Source: Mycobacterium sp. E183 (GTDB lineage: Bacteria; Actinomycetota; Actinomycetes; Mycobacteriales; Mycobacteriaceae). Taken from it: a stretch of DNA of 34,302 bases. This document shows, piece by piece, positions 9,409 through 17,425 of this stretch; the stretch's first letter is position 1; the number at the start of each line of letters is the position of its first letter. The notes under the pieces are model-generated. The model was given only the letters and a program-made list of their open reading frames with translations, was not told the DNA's origin and searched no databases. The stretch lies in the NCBI RefSeq assembly GCF_001667735.1, contig NZ_LZJN01000092.1, forward strand, positions 1 to 34,302, written 5' to 3'. The translations under genes were made by a program, and so were the position numbers.

Positions 9409-9411
9409 TAG

Positions 9412-10671
9412 ATGCTGGATTTCGGGGCGCTTCCGCCGGAGATCAACTCGGGGCGGATGTATGTCGGTGCGGGCTCGGGCCCGCTGCTGGCCGCCGCGGC
9501 GGCCTGGGACGAATTGGCCGCAGAGTTGCAGGCCGCGGGCGCGTCGTACAACGCGACCATCGAAACGTTGGCGACCGGGCCCTGGACGGGCCCTTCGTCG
9601 ATGGCGATGGCGTCCGCCGCGGCGCCATACGTGGCGTGGATCAACGCCACCGGTGCTCAGGCCGAGGCGGCCGGCGCCCAGGCCAAGCTGGCCGCGGGCG
9701 CCTACGAGGCCGCGTTCGCGGCCACCGTCCCACCACCGGTTATCGCGGCCAATCGCGCCCTGCTGGCGGCCCTGATCGCGACCAACATCCTCGGCCAGAA
9801 CACGCCGGCGATCGCCGCCACCGAAGCGCAGTACATGGAGATGTGGGCACAGGACGCCGCCGCTATGTACGGCTACGCGGCATCGTCGGCGACCGCGTCG
9901 CAGCTGACACCGTTCGCCGAGCCGCCCCAGACCACCAACGAGTCGGCCGGGCCGATGCAGGCGGCAGCCGTCACCCAGTCGAGTGCACAGTCGAGCGGCA
10001 ACACCGCCGCGCAGCTGTCCCAGCTGAGCACGACGATGCAGACCGCGGTCAATGCCGGCAACGCGGCTCCGAACGCCGGCACGACCGGGACCGGCCTCAC
10101 CACCGGAATCGGACAAAACCTGGACTACTGGAACAACATCTGGTCGGTGCTGACGGGCCCGTATTCCCCTCAGTCGTGGAGCAGCGTCCCGGGCGGTCCG
10201 TTCCTGTCCTTCGGTCAGGCGTACGCGTGGGGTCAGAACGGCCAGAGCGCCGCCGCCTACTTGTCCGGCCCGAAGGCAATCACTGGCGCTCTCGCCCCGC
10301 TGACCAGTGGCTCGAGTGCGGTGAAGCCGATGCTCAGCTCCGCCGTTGGGCCCGTGTCCGGATCCATGGGGGAGGCGCGCGTGATCGGGAGCATGTCGGT
10401 ACCACAGGGCTGGACGCAAGCGGCTCCGGCGATTCGAACGATCGCCCAGGTGCTGCCTACCAACCTGGCCGCCGCGCCCGCCGCGCTGGCCGGCGAAGAG
10501 GGCGTCTTCAGCCAGATGGCCCTGTCCGGCTTGGCGGGACGCGCGATTGCCGCCAGCGCGACCCACTCCGTCGGAGGCACCGCCGCGGCGGCCGGCGCAC
10601 TGGGCGGCGCGGTCGCCGAGGCCGATCCGGCCGCGGCCACCATCATCGTGATCCCTTACATCGAGGAGTGA
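9412..10671 (+). CDS. PPE family protein, PPE-SVP subfamily
   Basis: A 419-residue PPE protein. The name-giving P8-P9-E10 motif and the WxG turn at W58-G60 mark the roughly 180-residue helical PPE domain, and the SVP signature GxxSVPxxW is complete at G326-W334. The protein ends in a hydrophobic TIIVIPY-type tail. GGAGG at 9401-9405 is 6 nt before the ATG. PPE proteins of this subfamily are exported by ESX-5 as dimers with a PE protein and with EspG5 as chaperone. No PE gene lies next to it, so its partner must be encoded elsewhere, for example upstream of esxM beyond the window. The exact orthologue in M. tuberculosis (PPE31-33 region) is not certain. Confidence 0.93.
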   Translation: MLDFGALPPEINSGRMYVGAGSGPLLAAAAAWDELAAELQAAGASYNATIETLATGPWTGPSSMAMASAAAPYVAWINATGAQAEAAGAQAKLAAGAYEAAFAATVPPPVIAANRALLAALIATNILGQNTPAIAATEAQYMEMWAQDAAAMYGYAASSATASQLTPFAEPPQTTNESAGPMQAAAVTQSSAQSSGNTAAQLSQLSTTMQTAVNAGNAAPNAGTTGTGLTTGIGQNLDYWNNIWSVLTGPYSPQSWSSVPGGPFLSFGQAYAWGQNGQSAAAYLSGPKAITGALAPLTSGSSAVKPMLSSAVGPVSGSMGEARVIGSMSVPQGWTQAAPAIRTIAQVLPTNLAAAPAALAGEEGVFSQMALSGLAGRAIAASATHSVGGTAAAAGALGGAVAEADPAAATIIVIPYIEE

Positions 10672-10676
10672 CCGCG

Positions 10677-10727
10677 ATGACCGCCACGCACAGCAGCCCA
10701 GCACCGTCGACCCAAGCGCCTGAGTAA
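10677..10727 (+). CDS. candidate 16-residue peptide between PPE genes
   Basis: ATG 10677 opens 16 codons (MTATHSSPAPSTQAPE) ending at TAA 10725-10727. GAGGAG at 10663-10668 is 8 nt before this ATG, an excellent ribosome site that overlaps the end of the first PPE gene. Its own stop overlaps the AAGGGGA ribosome site (10726-10732) of the next PPE gene. This geometry suggests a translated linker peptide that couples the two PPE genes. No family is recognised. Confidence 0.3.
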   Translation: MTATHSSPAPSTQAPE

Positions 10728-10737
10728 GGGGACAGCA

Positions 10738-12150
10738 ATGTTTTACGGAGCCTTTCCGCCGGAGTTCAACTCGGGCCGGATGTACACCGGGCCGGGAGTG
10801 GGTTCACTGGTGGCCGCCGCGACGGCCTGGGAGAACCTGGCCACCGAACTGCAGTCCACCGCCACCGCCTATTCCGGGGTGATCTCCAGCCTGACTACTG
10901 GGCCGTGGGTGGGCCCGTCATCGGTCGCGATGGCGTCCGCGGCGTACCCGTACGTCGCCTGGATGCAGCAGACCGCCGCCCAGGCCCAGGAAGCCGCGAG
11001 CCAAGCGTCCGCGGCGGCGGCGGCCTACGAGACGGCGTTCGCCGCCCACGTGCCGCCTCCGGTGATCGCGGAAAACCGCGCGCTCTTGGCGCAGCTGATG
11101 GCGACCAACCTGCTCGGGCAGAACACGGCGGCGATCGCCGCCACCGAGACACAGTACGGCGAAATGTGGGCCCAAGACGCCGTGGCCATGGACACCTACG
11201 CCAGTTCGTCGGAGGCGGCCACCCGATTGACCCCGTTCGCCGAGCCGCCGCAGACCACCACCGGCGCGGGCACCACGACGCAAGCGGCCGCGATGAGCCA
11301 ATCCGCGGGCACGTCGGCGGGCAGCGTGGCGTCCACCATCAACTCGGCGGCCACCTCGCTCACCGCGGGCCCGGGCAACCCGATCCTGGCATGGCTCTCG
11401 CAGCTGGCCACCCAATACAACACCGCGATCACCACGTTCTTGAAAGGCTTCGGCACGACTCCCGCCGGCACCCCGCTGATCACCGCCATGTACAACGCGG
11501 TCAAGGTGCCGCTCGGGCTGACCACACAGTTCAACGACGTTGGGTTGCTGATCAACTTTCCCCTGTCGCAATGGCTCAAATTCGCCCCACCTATCGCGTA
11601 TGGGGCGTTGCCGAAGGATGCCCTGGGGGCCGGCCTGGGGGTGCTGGGCTTCGGCCGGGGGACGCTGTACGACGCGATCAGCCCGGCGGCGGGCTTTGCG
11701 CGCGGCACTTTGGTTGGGCAGTTGACCGTGCCGCCCAGCTGGGCCTCGGCCACACCAGCCATCAGGACGGTCGCCGCCGCGTTGTCGGCCGCCGGACCCG
11801 AGGCCGTGCCCGCGGCCGCCCTGGGCGAGGGCGGCCTGTTCAGTTCGATGGGGATGGCGGGAATGCTGGGCAGCGCCCTCGGCGCAGGCGGACCGACCGT
11901 GGTGGGCGCCAGCGTGCGCAACCGGATGAAACCGATCAAGGACCTCAAAGACAAACAATCGCCGGAACAACTCAAGCGTCTGGTCGCGCAGATATCGGAA
12001 AAACCCGAAACCGTCCAGCACCACAATGTCGACCCGGAGGGGCTCGACGCCCTGCTCGAGCAGCTGGCGAAGAAGCCCGGCATCCACGCGGTGCACCTGA
12101 AGAAGGGAGACAAGTCCAAGGTCCTGCCCGCCGATGCCCAGTTGGGTTGA
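10738..12150 (+). CDS. PPE family protein with charged C-terminal extension
   Basis: A 470-residue PPE protein with P8-P9-E10 and a WxG turn near residue 58-60 in the helical domain. The SVP signature is changed to GQLTVPPSW (Thr for Ser). After the usual hydrophobic, Gly/Ala-rich end of the PPE-SVP domain there is an unusual tail of about 75 residues. It is rich in Lys, Glu, Asp and Gln and looks like two amphipathic helices plus a KKGDK-type end. The N-terminal halves of this protein and the preceding PPE are clearly paralogous. It is likely an ESX-5 substrate chaperoned by EspG5. The function of the tail is unknown. Confidence 0.92.
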   Translation: MFYGAFPPEFNSGRMYTGPGVGSLVAAATAWENLATELQSTATAYSGVISSLTTGPWVGPSSVAMASAAYPYVAWMQQTAAQAQEAASQASAAAAAYETAFAAHVPPPVIAENRALLAQLMATNLLGQNTAAIAATETQYGEMWAQDAVAMDTYASSSEAATRLTPFAEPPQTTTGAGTTTQAAAMSQSAGTSAGSVASTINSAATSLTAGPGNPILAWLSQLATQYNTAITTFLKGFGTTPAGTPLITAMYNAVKVPLGLTTQFNDVGLLINFPLSQWLKFAPPIAYGALPKDALGAGLGVLGFGRGTLYDAISPAAGFARGTLVGQLTVPPSWASATPAIRTVAAALSAAGPEAVPAAALGEGGLFSSMGMAGMLGSALGAGGPTVVGASVRNRMKPIKDLKDKQSPEQLKRLVAQISEKPETVQHHNVDPEGLDALLEQLAKKPGIHAVHLKKGDKSKVLPADAQLG

Positions 12151-12246
12151 GGGGCAAGGCCATTCAGAATCCAGGTGTGGTCTGTCAAACGGTCTGGCAG
12201 GCAACGCCTCCGATCCTCTTGCCGCCGCCATGAAAGAAGGTAGGTA

Positions 12247-12570
12247 ATGAAACGGCTGCTGGCGCCACTGGGCGCTTTCCTCGTAATCGGACTGGCCGCA
12301 CCGGCATACGCGGATCCGCCGCCAGTGCCGGACGGTGACGACGGCGCGTTCCTCTCAGCCCTGCATCAAGCCGGCTTCACCTTCGCCAGCCCGGACGCAG
12401 CCGTCGGGGCGGGCCGGGCGGTGTGCTCGTGCTTGAACAACGGCGAGTCGGGCCTGGAGCTGGTCCACGACGTCAAGATGCACAACCCGGGGATGGACAT
12501 GGAGATGGCTTCCAACTTCGCGATGATTTCCGCGAAGTACTACTGCCCGCACCACCTCAGCAAAGCTTGA
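12247..12570 (+). CDS. secreted DUF732 protein (first copy)
   Basis: A 107-residue small exported protein of the DUF732 family, resembling Rv1810. A signal peptide with a likely cut after AYA at residues 20-22 is followed by a compact helical domain of about 80 residues. Conserved cysteines are C60 and C100, which could form a disulfide; an additional C62 is present here. AAGGTAGG just before the ATG serves as ribosome site. It is tandem with a paralogue that begins 91 nt downstream and lies between PPE genes and mgtC, as in M. tuberculosis. The biochemical function is unknown. Confidence 0.88.
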   Translation: MKRLLAPLGAFLVIGLAAPAYADPPPVPDGDDGAFLSALHQAGFTFASPDAAVGAGRAVCSCLNNGESGLELVHDVKMHNPGMDMEMASNFAMISAKYYCPHHLSKA

Positions 12571-12661
12571 CCCGCTCCGGCCGAGTTGAGCTGAACGATA
12601 AGGCGATTCAGCCGTGATTCCGCGCTGCGCTCGACCGGCCGTCGTGAGACAATCCTCGGCT

Positions 12662-12982
12662 ATGAGGCTGCTGGTGGCTCTGCTCGGCGTCTGGGCTGGG
12701 ATCGGGCTCGCCGCGCCGGCCTACGCTGATCCGGACACCGGTGCCGTCGACGAGTCGAGCTTCCTCGCTTCGCTGCGGAGCGCTGGCATCACCTACAAGA
12801 CGCCCGACGCGGCCGTCCAGTTCGCCAGGGCCGTGTGCGAGTCGATGAACAGCGGCGAGTACGGGCCCCAAATGGTGAGCGAATTGCAGGCGCAGAACCC
12901 CGGACTCACCGCCGATCACGCGACGTCGTTCCTGGCGATCGCCGCGAAATACTATTGCCCTCAGAAGCTCAGCGCGCGATAG
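12662..12982 (+). CDS. secreted DUF732 protein (second copy)
   Basis: A 106-residue paralogue of the gene just upstream: the signal peptides share IGLAAPAYADP, and cysteines C59 and C99 match C60 and C100 of the first copy. It lacks the third cysteine. A GTG at 12614 would add 16 residues before the signal peptide and is unlikely; ATG 12662 puts the basic residue and hydrophobic core right at the N-terminus. Tandem duplication is the simplest origin. The function is unknown, with export to the cell wall or medium expected. Confidence 0.85.
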   Translation: MRLLVALLGVWAGIGLAAPAYADPDTGAVDESSFLASLRSAGITYKTPDAAVQFARAVCESMNSGEYGPQMVSELQAQNPGLTADHATSFLAIAAKYYCPQKLSAR

Positions 12983-13139
12983 CGCGGCGCCCGTCCTGAC
13001 CGCGGCGCAACGGCAAGGCGCCCCACAGGTTTCGCGCGCATTGCCGTATCGCATCCGGTTCGGTTGGGGTCCACCCGCTGTTCACCTGGGCCTGATTAGC
13101 TGCGGCTGCGTCGGATGGTCATGAGGGGAAGGAGTGCCG

Positions 13140-13850
13140 ATGGAGACGCTGAGCGTCGCCGACTTCGCGCTCCGGCTCGCCGTCGGAGTGGGCTGCGGCG
13201 CCCTGATCGGCCTTGAGCGGCAATGGCGGGCGCGCCGGGCCGGCCTGCGCACCAACGCGCTGGTGGCCGGCGGCGCGACGTTGTTCGTGCTGTACGCCGC
13301 CGCCACCACGGACACCAGCCCCACCCGGGTCGCGTCTTACGTGGTGTCCGGCATCGGGTTCCTCGGCGGTGGCGTGATCCTGCGCGAAGGGGTGAACGTC
13401 CGCGGCCTCAACACCGCCGCCACCCTGTGGTGCTCCGCGGCCATCGGCGTCCTGGCGGCCTCCGGGCACCTGGTCTTCGCGTTGATCGGTACGGGGACCG
13501 TCATCGCCATCCACGTCTTCGGGCGCCCGCTTGGCCGGCTGATCGACCGCGACAACACCGGCGACGAAGACGAAAGCCTGCGGCCATATCTGGTGCAGGT
13601 GGTCGCCCGCCCGAAACACGAGAAATACGCGCGCGCCCAGATCGTGCAGCACGCGAGCGGCAACGACATCACGCTGCGCGGCATCCATACCGCGCACGCC
13701 GGCGACGACGAGGTCACCTTGACCGCTCACCTCCTCATGGACGGGGACGCCCCGTCCCGGCTGGAGCGGTTGGTCGCGGAACTCTCCCTACAGCCGGGAG
13801 TCCGTGCGGTGCAGTGGTACGCCGGCGACGAAGCGCAGTCCGACCGCTAA
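13140..13850 (+). CDS. mgtC: MgtC family virulence/Mg2+ adaptation membrane protein
   Basis: A 236-residue inner-membrane protein. The N-terminal part has four to five hydrophobic segments with the family hallmarks GLERQWR near residues 22-28, GIGFLGGG and the LNTAATLW stretch. The C-terminal cytosolic part of about 90 residues is ACT-like. MgtC supports growth at low Mg2+ and inside macrophages. AAGGAG 13129-13134 favours ATG 13140; the GTG at 13134 overlaps that site. The gene follows the PPE/DUF732 group in the same order as Rv1807-Rv1811. Its last 4 bases overlap the end of the convergent oxidoreductase gene. Confidence 0.93.
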   Translation: METLSVADFALRLAVGVGCGALIGLERQWRARRAGLRTNALVAGGATLFVLYAAATTDTSPTRVASYVVSGIGFLGGGVILREGVNVRGLNTAATLWCSAAIGVLAASGHLVFALIGTGTVIAIHVFGRPLGRLIDRDNTGDEDESLRPYLVQVVARPKHEKYARAQIVQHASGNDITLRGIHTAHAGDDEVTLTAHLLMDGDAPSRLERLVAELSLQPGVRAVQWYAGDEAQSDR

Positions 13851-15043
13851 GGACGGGGCTGCAGCTCCGGCGCGGCGGCCGCCAGTAGGTCGGCGCGGTC
13901 GCCGCTCAGCGGCGGGTAGATTCGCCGGGCGTTGATCGTCCGCTTCGTCGCCTTGGCCCGCGCGCCGCTCGACACGACCACCCGGTCCCACCCCTCGGTG
14001 TAAACGGCGCCGGCCGGCCCGAGGTCGAGAACCGTTACGTACCACGGGATTCGGAGTGGCAGCAGCGGCACTCCGAACAGGTCGCTGATGACGTTGTACC
14101 CGGCATAGCGGCCCATGGGGCGGCCGTGTTGACACGACATGACCGAGAGGTGGTCGTCGTCCATGCGGGCGGCGGCGACATCGCCCGCGGCGAAGACCTC
14201 GGGCACCCCGATGACCCGCAGGCAGTCATCGACGGGCACCCGACCCAGGCCGTCGCGCGCCACCGGCAGTTGCTCGGTCAGCGGGCTGGCCCGCATGCCG
14301 GCACACCACACCACGGTGGCCGCCGCGAGGCGCTCGCCGGAGGTGAGCGACACACCGCCCTCGTCGATCGCGGCAACACCCACTCCCGCCCGGGCTTCGA
14401 CGCCGTTGGCCGATAGGGCCTCTTCGATCACCGGGCGCGCCGAGGCGCCCATGTCGGAGCCGATCCGGCTGCGATCCAGCAACACCACCCGGGGAGCAAT
14501 GCAGGTCGCGGCGAACAGCCGCCGCAACCTGTCCGGCAGCTCGCAGGACACTTCTATCCCGGTCAGCCCCGCCCCGACCACGACCACGGTGCCGGCCGCG
14601 GGCGTCGGCGAATCGTCGGCCAGCCGGCGGAGGTGGTCCCGCAGCGCCAGCGCTCCGTCATAGGTGTCCACGTCGAAGGCGAACTCCCGCACGCCCGGTA
14701 GGGCCGGTTTGGCCACACGGCTGCCCGACGCCAGCACCAGCCGGTCGTAGGCGTACGTCCGGCCGCCCGCCGTGGCGACGGTGCGGGCGTCGGTGTCGAT
14801 GGCGGTCACCTCGGTGGCGACGTGTGCCACCCCGACGGGGTCGAGCAGGTCGGCGAGCGGGATGCGGCACGGGGTCAGGTCGGCCTCGTAGTTGCGCACC
14901 CGGATGTCGTGGAACGGCCGGGCGGCCAGCACCGTGATGTCGACCGTGCCCGCCGGAATGGCGAGCTCGTCGAGCCGGCGGGCGGCCCCGAGCGCCGCCC
15001 ACAACCCGGCGAACCCCGAGCCGATCACCACCACAGCGCTCAA
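13847..15043 (-). CDS. NDH-2-like FAD/NAD(P)H oxidoreductase
   Basis: A 398-residue flavoprotein similar to Rv1812c. A first dinucleotide fold begins at residue 3 with VVVIGSGFAG (FAD), a second one carries VVVVGAGLTGIE (NAD(P)H), and an AAGDVAAA motif near the C-terminal third contacts FAD. This is the type II NADH dehydrogenase fold, without a clear membrane anchor, so the electron acceptor is not known. TTG at 15043 is taken as start because it places the FAD motif at the N-terminus, and AGGTG lies upstream. An upstream in-frame start at 15103 would add 20 unlikely residues. It is convergent with mgtC and divergent from the desaturase-family gene. Confidence 0.85.
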   Translation of the reverse strand: MSAVVVIGSGFAGLWAALGAARRLDELAIPAGTVDITVLAARPFHDIRVRNYEADLTPCRIPLADLLDPVGVAHVATEVTAIDTDARTVATAGGRTYAYDRLVLASGSRVAKPALPGVREFAFDVDTYDGALALRDHLRRLADDSPTPAAGTVVVVGAGLTGIEVSCELPDRLRRLFAATCIAPRVVLLDRSRIGSDMGASARPVIEEALSANGVEARAGVGVAAIDEGGVSLTSGERLAAATVVWCAGMRASPLTEQLPVARDGLGRVPVDDCLRVIGVPEVFAAGDVAAARMDDDHLSVMSCQHGRPMGRYAGYNVISDLFGVPLLPLRIPWYVTVLDLGPAGAVYTEGWDRVVVSSGARAKATKRTINARRIYPPLSGDRADLLAAAAPELQPRP

Positions 15044-15131
15044 CGCTCGACACCTCACGTCGGTCGATCCCGTCACCACAGTGTGGGCCGCATGCCGGAC
15101 CAAGGCGACCCGGCGGTGCGGCCAGTCGTCG

Positions 15132-15137
15132 TAGTCT
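15132..15137 (+). promoter_or_regulatory. -10-like TAGTCT before erg3-like gene
   Basis: TAGTCT fits the mycobacterial -10 pattern TANNNT. A start of transcription 7 nt later would fall on GTG 15145, giving a leaderless mRNA. No -35 was identified. Confidence 0.4.
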
Positions 15138-15138
15138 T

Positions 15139-16077
15139 ATGCCTGTGAGTGCGCTTTCAGAGTTCGTGACCGCCCTGCCCCCGCAGCTGCGGGACCCGGT
15201 GCTGCTCGCCATTCCCTTCTTCTTGCTGCTGTTGACGCTGGAATGGTCGGCGGCGCGCAAGCTGGAAAGCATCGTCGGCGACGCCCGGCCGGCGTCCGGC
15301 GCGTACTTCACCCGCGACGCGATGGCCAGCATCTCGATGGGTCTGGTTTCGGTGGGCACCACCGCCGCGTGGAAGACACTGGCACTGTTCGGCTACGCCG
15401 CCCTGTACGCCTACGTGGCGCCCTGGCACCTCTCGGTCGGCCGTTGGTACACCTGGGTGATCGCGCTGGTCGGCGTCGACCTGCTGTACTACGCCTACCA
15501 CCGGATCGCGCACCGGGTGCGGTTGATCTGGGCGACGCACCAGGCCCATCACTCCAGCGAATACTTCAACTTCGCCACGGCCCTGCGCCAGAAGTGGAAC
15601 AACAGCGGCGAGATCCTGATGTGGGTTCCGCTGCCGTTGCTGGGGATACCGCCCTGGATGGTGTTCTTCAGCTTCTCGATCAGCCTCATCTACCAGTTCT
15701 GGGTGCACACCGAGCGGATCGACAAGCTGCCACGGCCGTTCGAGTTCGTGTTCAACACCCCGTCGCACCACCGCGTGCACCACGGGATGGACCAGATCTA
15801 CCTCGACAAGAACTACGGCGGAATCCTCATCATCTGGGACCGGCTGTTCGGCAGCTTCCAGGCCGAGCTCTTCCGGCCGCACTACGGCCTCACCAAGCGG
15901 GTCGACACGTTCAACATCTGGAAGCTGCAGACCCGCGAATACGTCGCGATCGCCCGCGACTGGCGTACGGCGACTCGGCTTCGCGATCGCCTGGGCTACG
16001 TTTTCGGGCCGCCCGGTTGGGCGCCGCGCGGCGCGGAGCAGGCCGAGGCGGCCGTTGCGGTGGCGACATCGACGTAA
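15139..16077 (+). CDS. erg3: sterol desaturase/fatty acid hydroxylase family protein
   Basis: A 312-residue membrane protein of the di-iron hydroxylase/desaturase superfamily (Rv1814, Erg3-like). The histidine clusters that bind the two irons are visible: H121xxxH125, H134xxHH138 and H211xxHH215. Several hydrophobic segments surround them. The family hydroxylates or desaturates sterols and long-chain lipids; the substrate here is unknown. ATG 15139 is given, but there is no ribosome site. A TAGTCT 7 nt before GTG 15145 makes a leaderless start at that codon plausible (two residues shorter). The start sits about 95 nt from the divergent oxidoreductase. Confidence 0.88.
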   Translation: MPVSALSEFVTALPPQLRDPVLLAIPFFLLLLTLEWSAARKLESIVGDARPASGAYFTRDAMASISMGLVSVGTTAAWKTLALFGYAALYAYVAPWHLSVGRWYTWVIALVGVDLLYYAYHRIAHRVRLIWATHQAHHSSEYFNFATALRQKWNNSGEILMWVPLPLLGIPPWMVFFSFSISLIYQFWVHTERIDKLPRPFEFVFNTPSHHRVHHGMDQIYLDKNYGGILIIWDRLFGSFQAELFRPHYGLTKRVDTFNIWKLQTREYVAIARDWRTATRLRDRLGYVFGPPGWAPRGAEQAEAAVAVATST

Positions 16078-16105
16078 CGCCGGTGACGGACGGCGCGAAG
16101 ACTTC

Positions 16106-16151
16106 TGCGTAACGCAAAGTCACGCCGTAATCTCAAATCGGTCGAGATTTG
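16106..16151. promoter_or_regulatory. two inverted repeats before the secreted protease
   Basis: TGCGT/ACGCA arms at 16106-16110 and 16112-16116 flank one base. CAAATC 16134-16139 and GATTTG 16146-16151 flank six bases. Both lie between the erg3-like stop and the protease start, so they could be operators or a small terminator. Confidence 0.25.
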
Positions 16152-16171
16152 GCCCCGACGGATCGGAGTAC

Positions 16172-16852
16172 ATGGTGCGTCGCCTGGCAATGCGCGCATT
16201 CATCGCGTCGGTCACCGCGGCCGCGCTCGCGCAGTGGCTGCCGCTTGCGCCGGCCGAAGCGGACCCCGTTGTGGTCTATCCGGGCATGGAGATCCACCAG
16301 GGCAACCGCGTCTGCACGCTGGGCTACGTCGACCCCGGCATGAAGATCGCCTTCACCGCGGGGCACTGCCGGGGTGGCGAGGGGGTCGTCACCGACCGCG
16401 GCGGAGCGGTCATCGGCCGGCTGGCGGCCTTCCGGGACAACACTCCCAGCGGGACGACGGTGGCGACCGACCAGTTGATCACCGACTATGAGGCGATCGT
16501 GCTGGACAACGGCGTGATGGCGAACAACGTCCTGCCTGGCGGACGTCAACTGATTTCGAACCCGGCGGCGGCGCTGGCACCCGGGCAGGCGATCTGCCAT
16601 TTCGGCGTGAGCACCGGCGAAACATGCGGGACGGTGGAGAGCGTGAACAACGGCTGGTTCACCATGTCGCACGGCGTGCAGAGCCACAACGGCGACTCCG
16701 GCGGCCCGGTGTATCTGCCTTCCAGCGCCGGTCCCGGGCTGCTCGTGGGGATCTTCAACAGCGTGTGGGGTGACTTTCCGGCGGCGGTGTCGTGGCGGGC
16801 GACGTCCGAAGAGGTCCGTGAGGATCTCGGGGTGGCGCGGGGCGCTCGGTAG
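16172..16852 (+). CDS. secreted trypsin-like serine protease
   Basis: A 226-residue protein similar to Rv1815. A signal peptide ends near residue 30 (AEA-DP). The chymotrypsin-fold triad is visible: H65 in FTAGHC, D105 in ITDYEA and S176 in GDSGGP. Cysteines C48/C66 and C142/C152 are placed to form disulfides. It should act outside the membrane; no substrate is known. ATG 16172 is preceded by GGAG only 3 nt away, so ATG 16190 (MRAFIAS) cannot be excluded. The complete triad argues for an active protease. Confidence 0.85.
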   Translation: MVRRLAMRAFIASVTAAALAQWLPLAPAEADPVVVYPGMEIHQGNRVCTLGYVDPGMKIAFTAGHCRGGEGVVTDRGGAVIGRLAAFRDNTPSGTTVATDQLITDYEAIVLDNGVMANNVLPGGRQLISNPAAALAPGQAICHFGVSTGETCGTVESVNNGWFTMSHGVQSHNGDSGGPVYLPSSAGPGLLVGIFNSVWGDFPAAVSWRATSEEVREDLGVARGAR

Positions 16853-16857
16853 GCGCT

Positions 16858-17313
16858 TCAGCGGGTCGCGTCGGCCGCCGCGAGGGCGAACACCGGGATG
16901 GTGGGCGCGACCGCGCGGAATTGCTCGTCGGTGCTGTCCGGGGTCAGCCCGGCGACGTAGTCCTTCACCTGCCAATACCAGCGGTCGAGGTAGCGTCGCA
17001 GCAGCTCCGGTTTGGCCGCGTCGGCGACTTCGCTGACTCGAGCGCGCCGCCGGCGCCAGCGGGGGCCCGTCTCGACGACCCCCGCGGCCCGCACGTTGCG
17101 GGCCCACTGGGTGTTGCCGCGGGGTGAGACCAGGTAGTCCACGCCGTCGACGGTCAGCACGTTGATGACCACCGCACGCGGTTTACCGCTCTTGCGCCCG
17201 CGGACGCGCAGCGCACGCGTCCCGGCGATGCTGACACCCATCTCGGCGAGCCAGCGGATCACCGCGTTGGCGGCGCGTGCGGCCCCGTTCGGTTCTTCGT
17301 ATCGCGTGGACAT
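16858..17313 (-). CDS. DUF385 nitroreductase / deazaflavin-dependent protein
   Basis: A 151-residue protein of the deazaflavin (F420)-dependent nitroreductase family, the family of Ddn. The family pattern GRKSGKPR, then YLVSPRGNTQWARNVRA, is visible in the middle; this part forms the split-barrel F420/flavin pocket. It probably reduces a quinone or other small hydrophobic molecule using F420H2, with the exact substrate unknown. ATG 17313 has GAGAGG upstream. It is divergent from a TetR gene. On its own strand a TAGATT -10 (17336-17331) sits next to a perfect palindrome, so it is the likely target of that TetR. No counterpart at this place in M. tuberculosis is recalled. Confidence 0.82.
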   Translation of the reverse strand: MSTRYEEPNGAARAANAVIRWLAEMGVSIAGTRALRVRGRKSGKPRAVVINVLTVDGVDYLVSPRGNTQWARNVRAAGVVETGPRWRRRRARVSEVADAAKPELLRRYLDRWYWQVKDYVAGLTPDSTDEQFRAVAPTIPVFALAAADATR

Positions 17314-17323
17314 GTCACGTCCT

Positions 17324-17353
17324 CTCTCGCAATCTAACGAGAGCACTGCTCTC
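17324..17353. promoter_or_regulatory. palindromic operator between DUF385 and tetR
   Basis: GAGAGCA 17339-17345, one central C, then TGCTCTC 17347-17353: a perfect 7+1+7 palindrome. Two further A-T pairs flank it beyond one mismatch. A further half-site CTCTCG at 17324-17329 also mirrors CGAGAG at 17338-17343. The palindrome sits just upstream of the minus-strand -10 TAGATT, so a bound repressor would block that promoter. TetR dimers typically bind such sites. Confidence 0.55.
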
Positions 17354-17413
17354 TTTGCCCGCGACACTGCCACAGTCCTGGCCGGAAAGCAAGAGCGGTG
17401 ATCTCGGTTGTGC

Positions 17414-17419
17414 CAGACT
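17414..17419 (+). promoter_or_regulatory. -10-like CAGACT before tetR
   Basis: CAGACT, with TG three bases upstream, stands six bases before GTG 17426. This spacing fits a leaderless transcript starting at the GTG. The first base is not the preferred T, so support is moderate. Confidence 0.3.
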
Positions 17420-17425
17420 GGCCCC

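Larger units (their letters stand above)
8788..9411. other. AT-rich intergenic region before the PPE genes
   Basis: A 624-nt stretch with no recognisable gene. A hand count over 8881-9300 gives about 49 % GC, far below the neighbouring genes. It holds several short inverted repeats: GCCGAA/TTCGGC at 8964-8969 and 8976-8981, GCGTC/GACGC at 9039-9043 and 9051-9055, and TTTAC/GTAAA at 9138-9142 and 9148-9152. It may be a long 5' leader or promoter region for the PPE genes, or foreign DNA. Confidence 0.45.

Noticed and set aside
8788..9411. M-box magnesium riboswitch before the PPE/mgtC group
   Set aside because: Looked for the conserved blocks (GGTGAGGCTCC, ACGCCAA, GCTAAAGCTC) because of the Mg2+ link in M. 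tuberculosis; none is present in the interval.
9139..10704. 521-codon minus-strand frame opposite the first PPE gene
   Set aside because: Mirror of a GC-rich coding strand with composition dominated by Arg and Gly; the plus strand encodes a clear PPE protein.
13134..13139. GTG 13134 as mgtC start
   Set aside because: The GTG overlaps the AAGGAG ribosome site itself; ATG 13140 has proper spacing.
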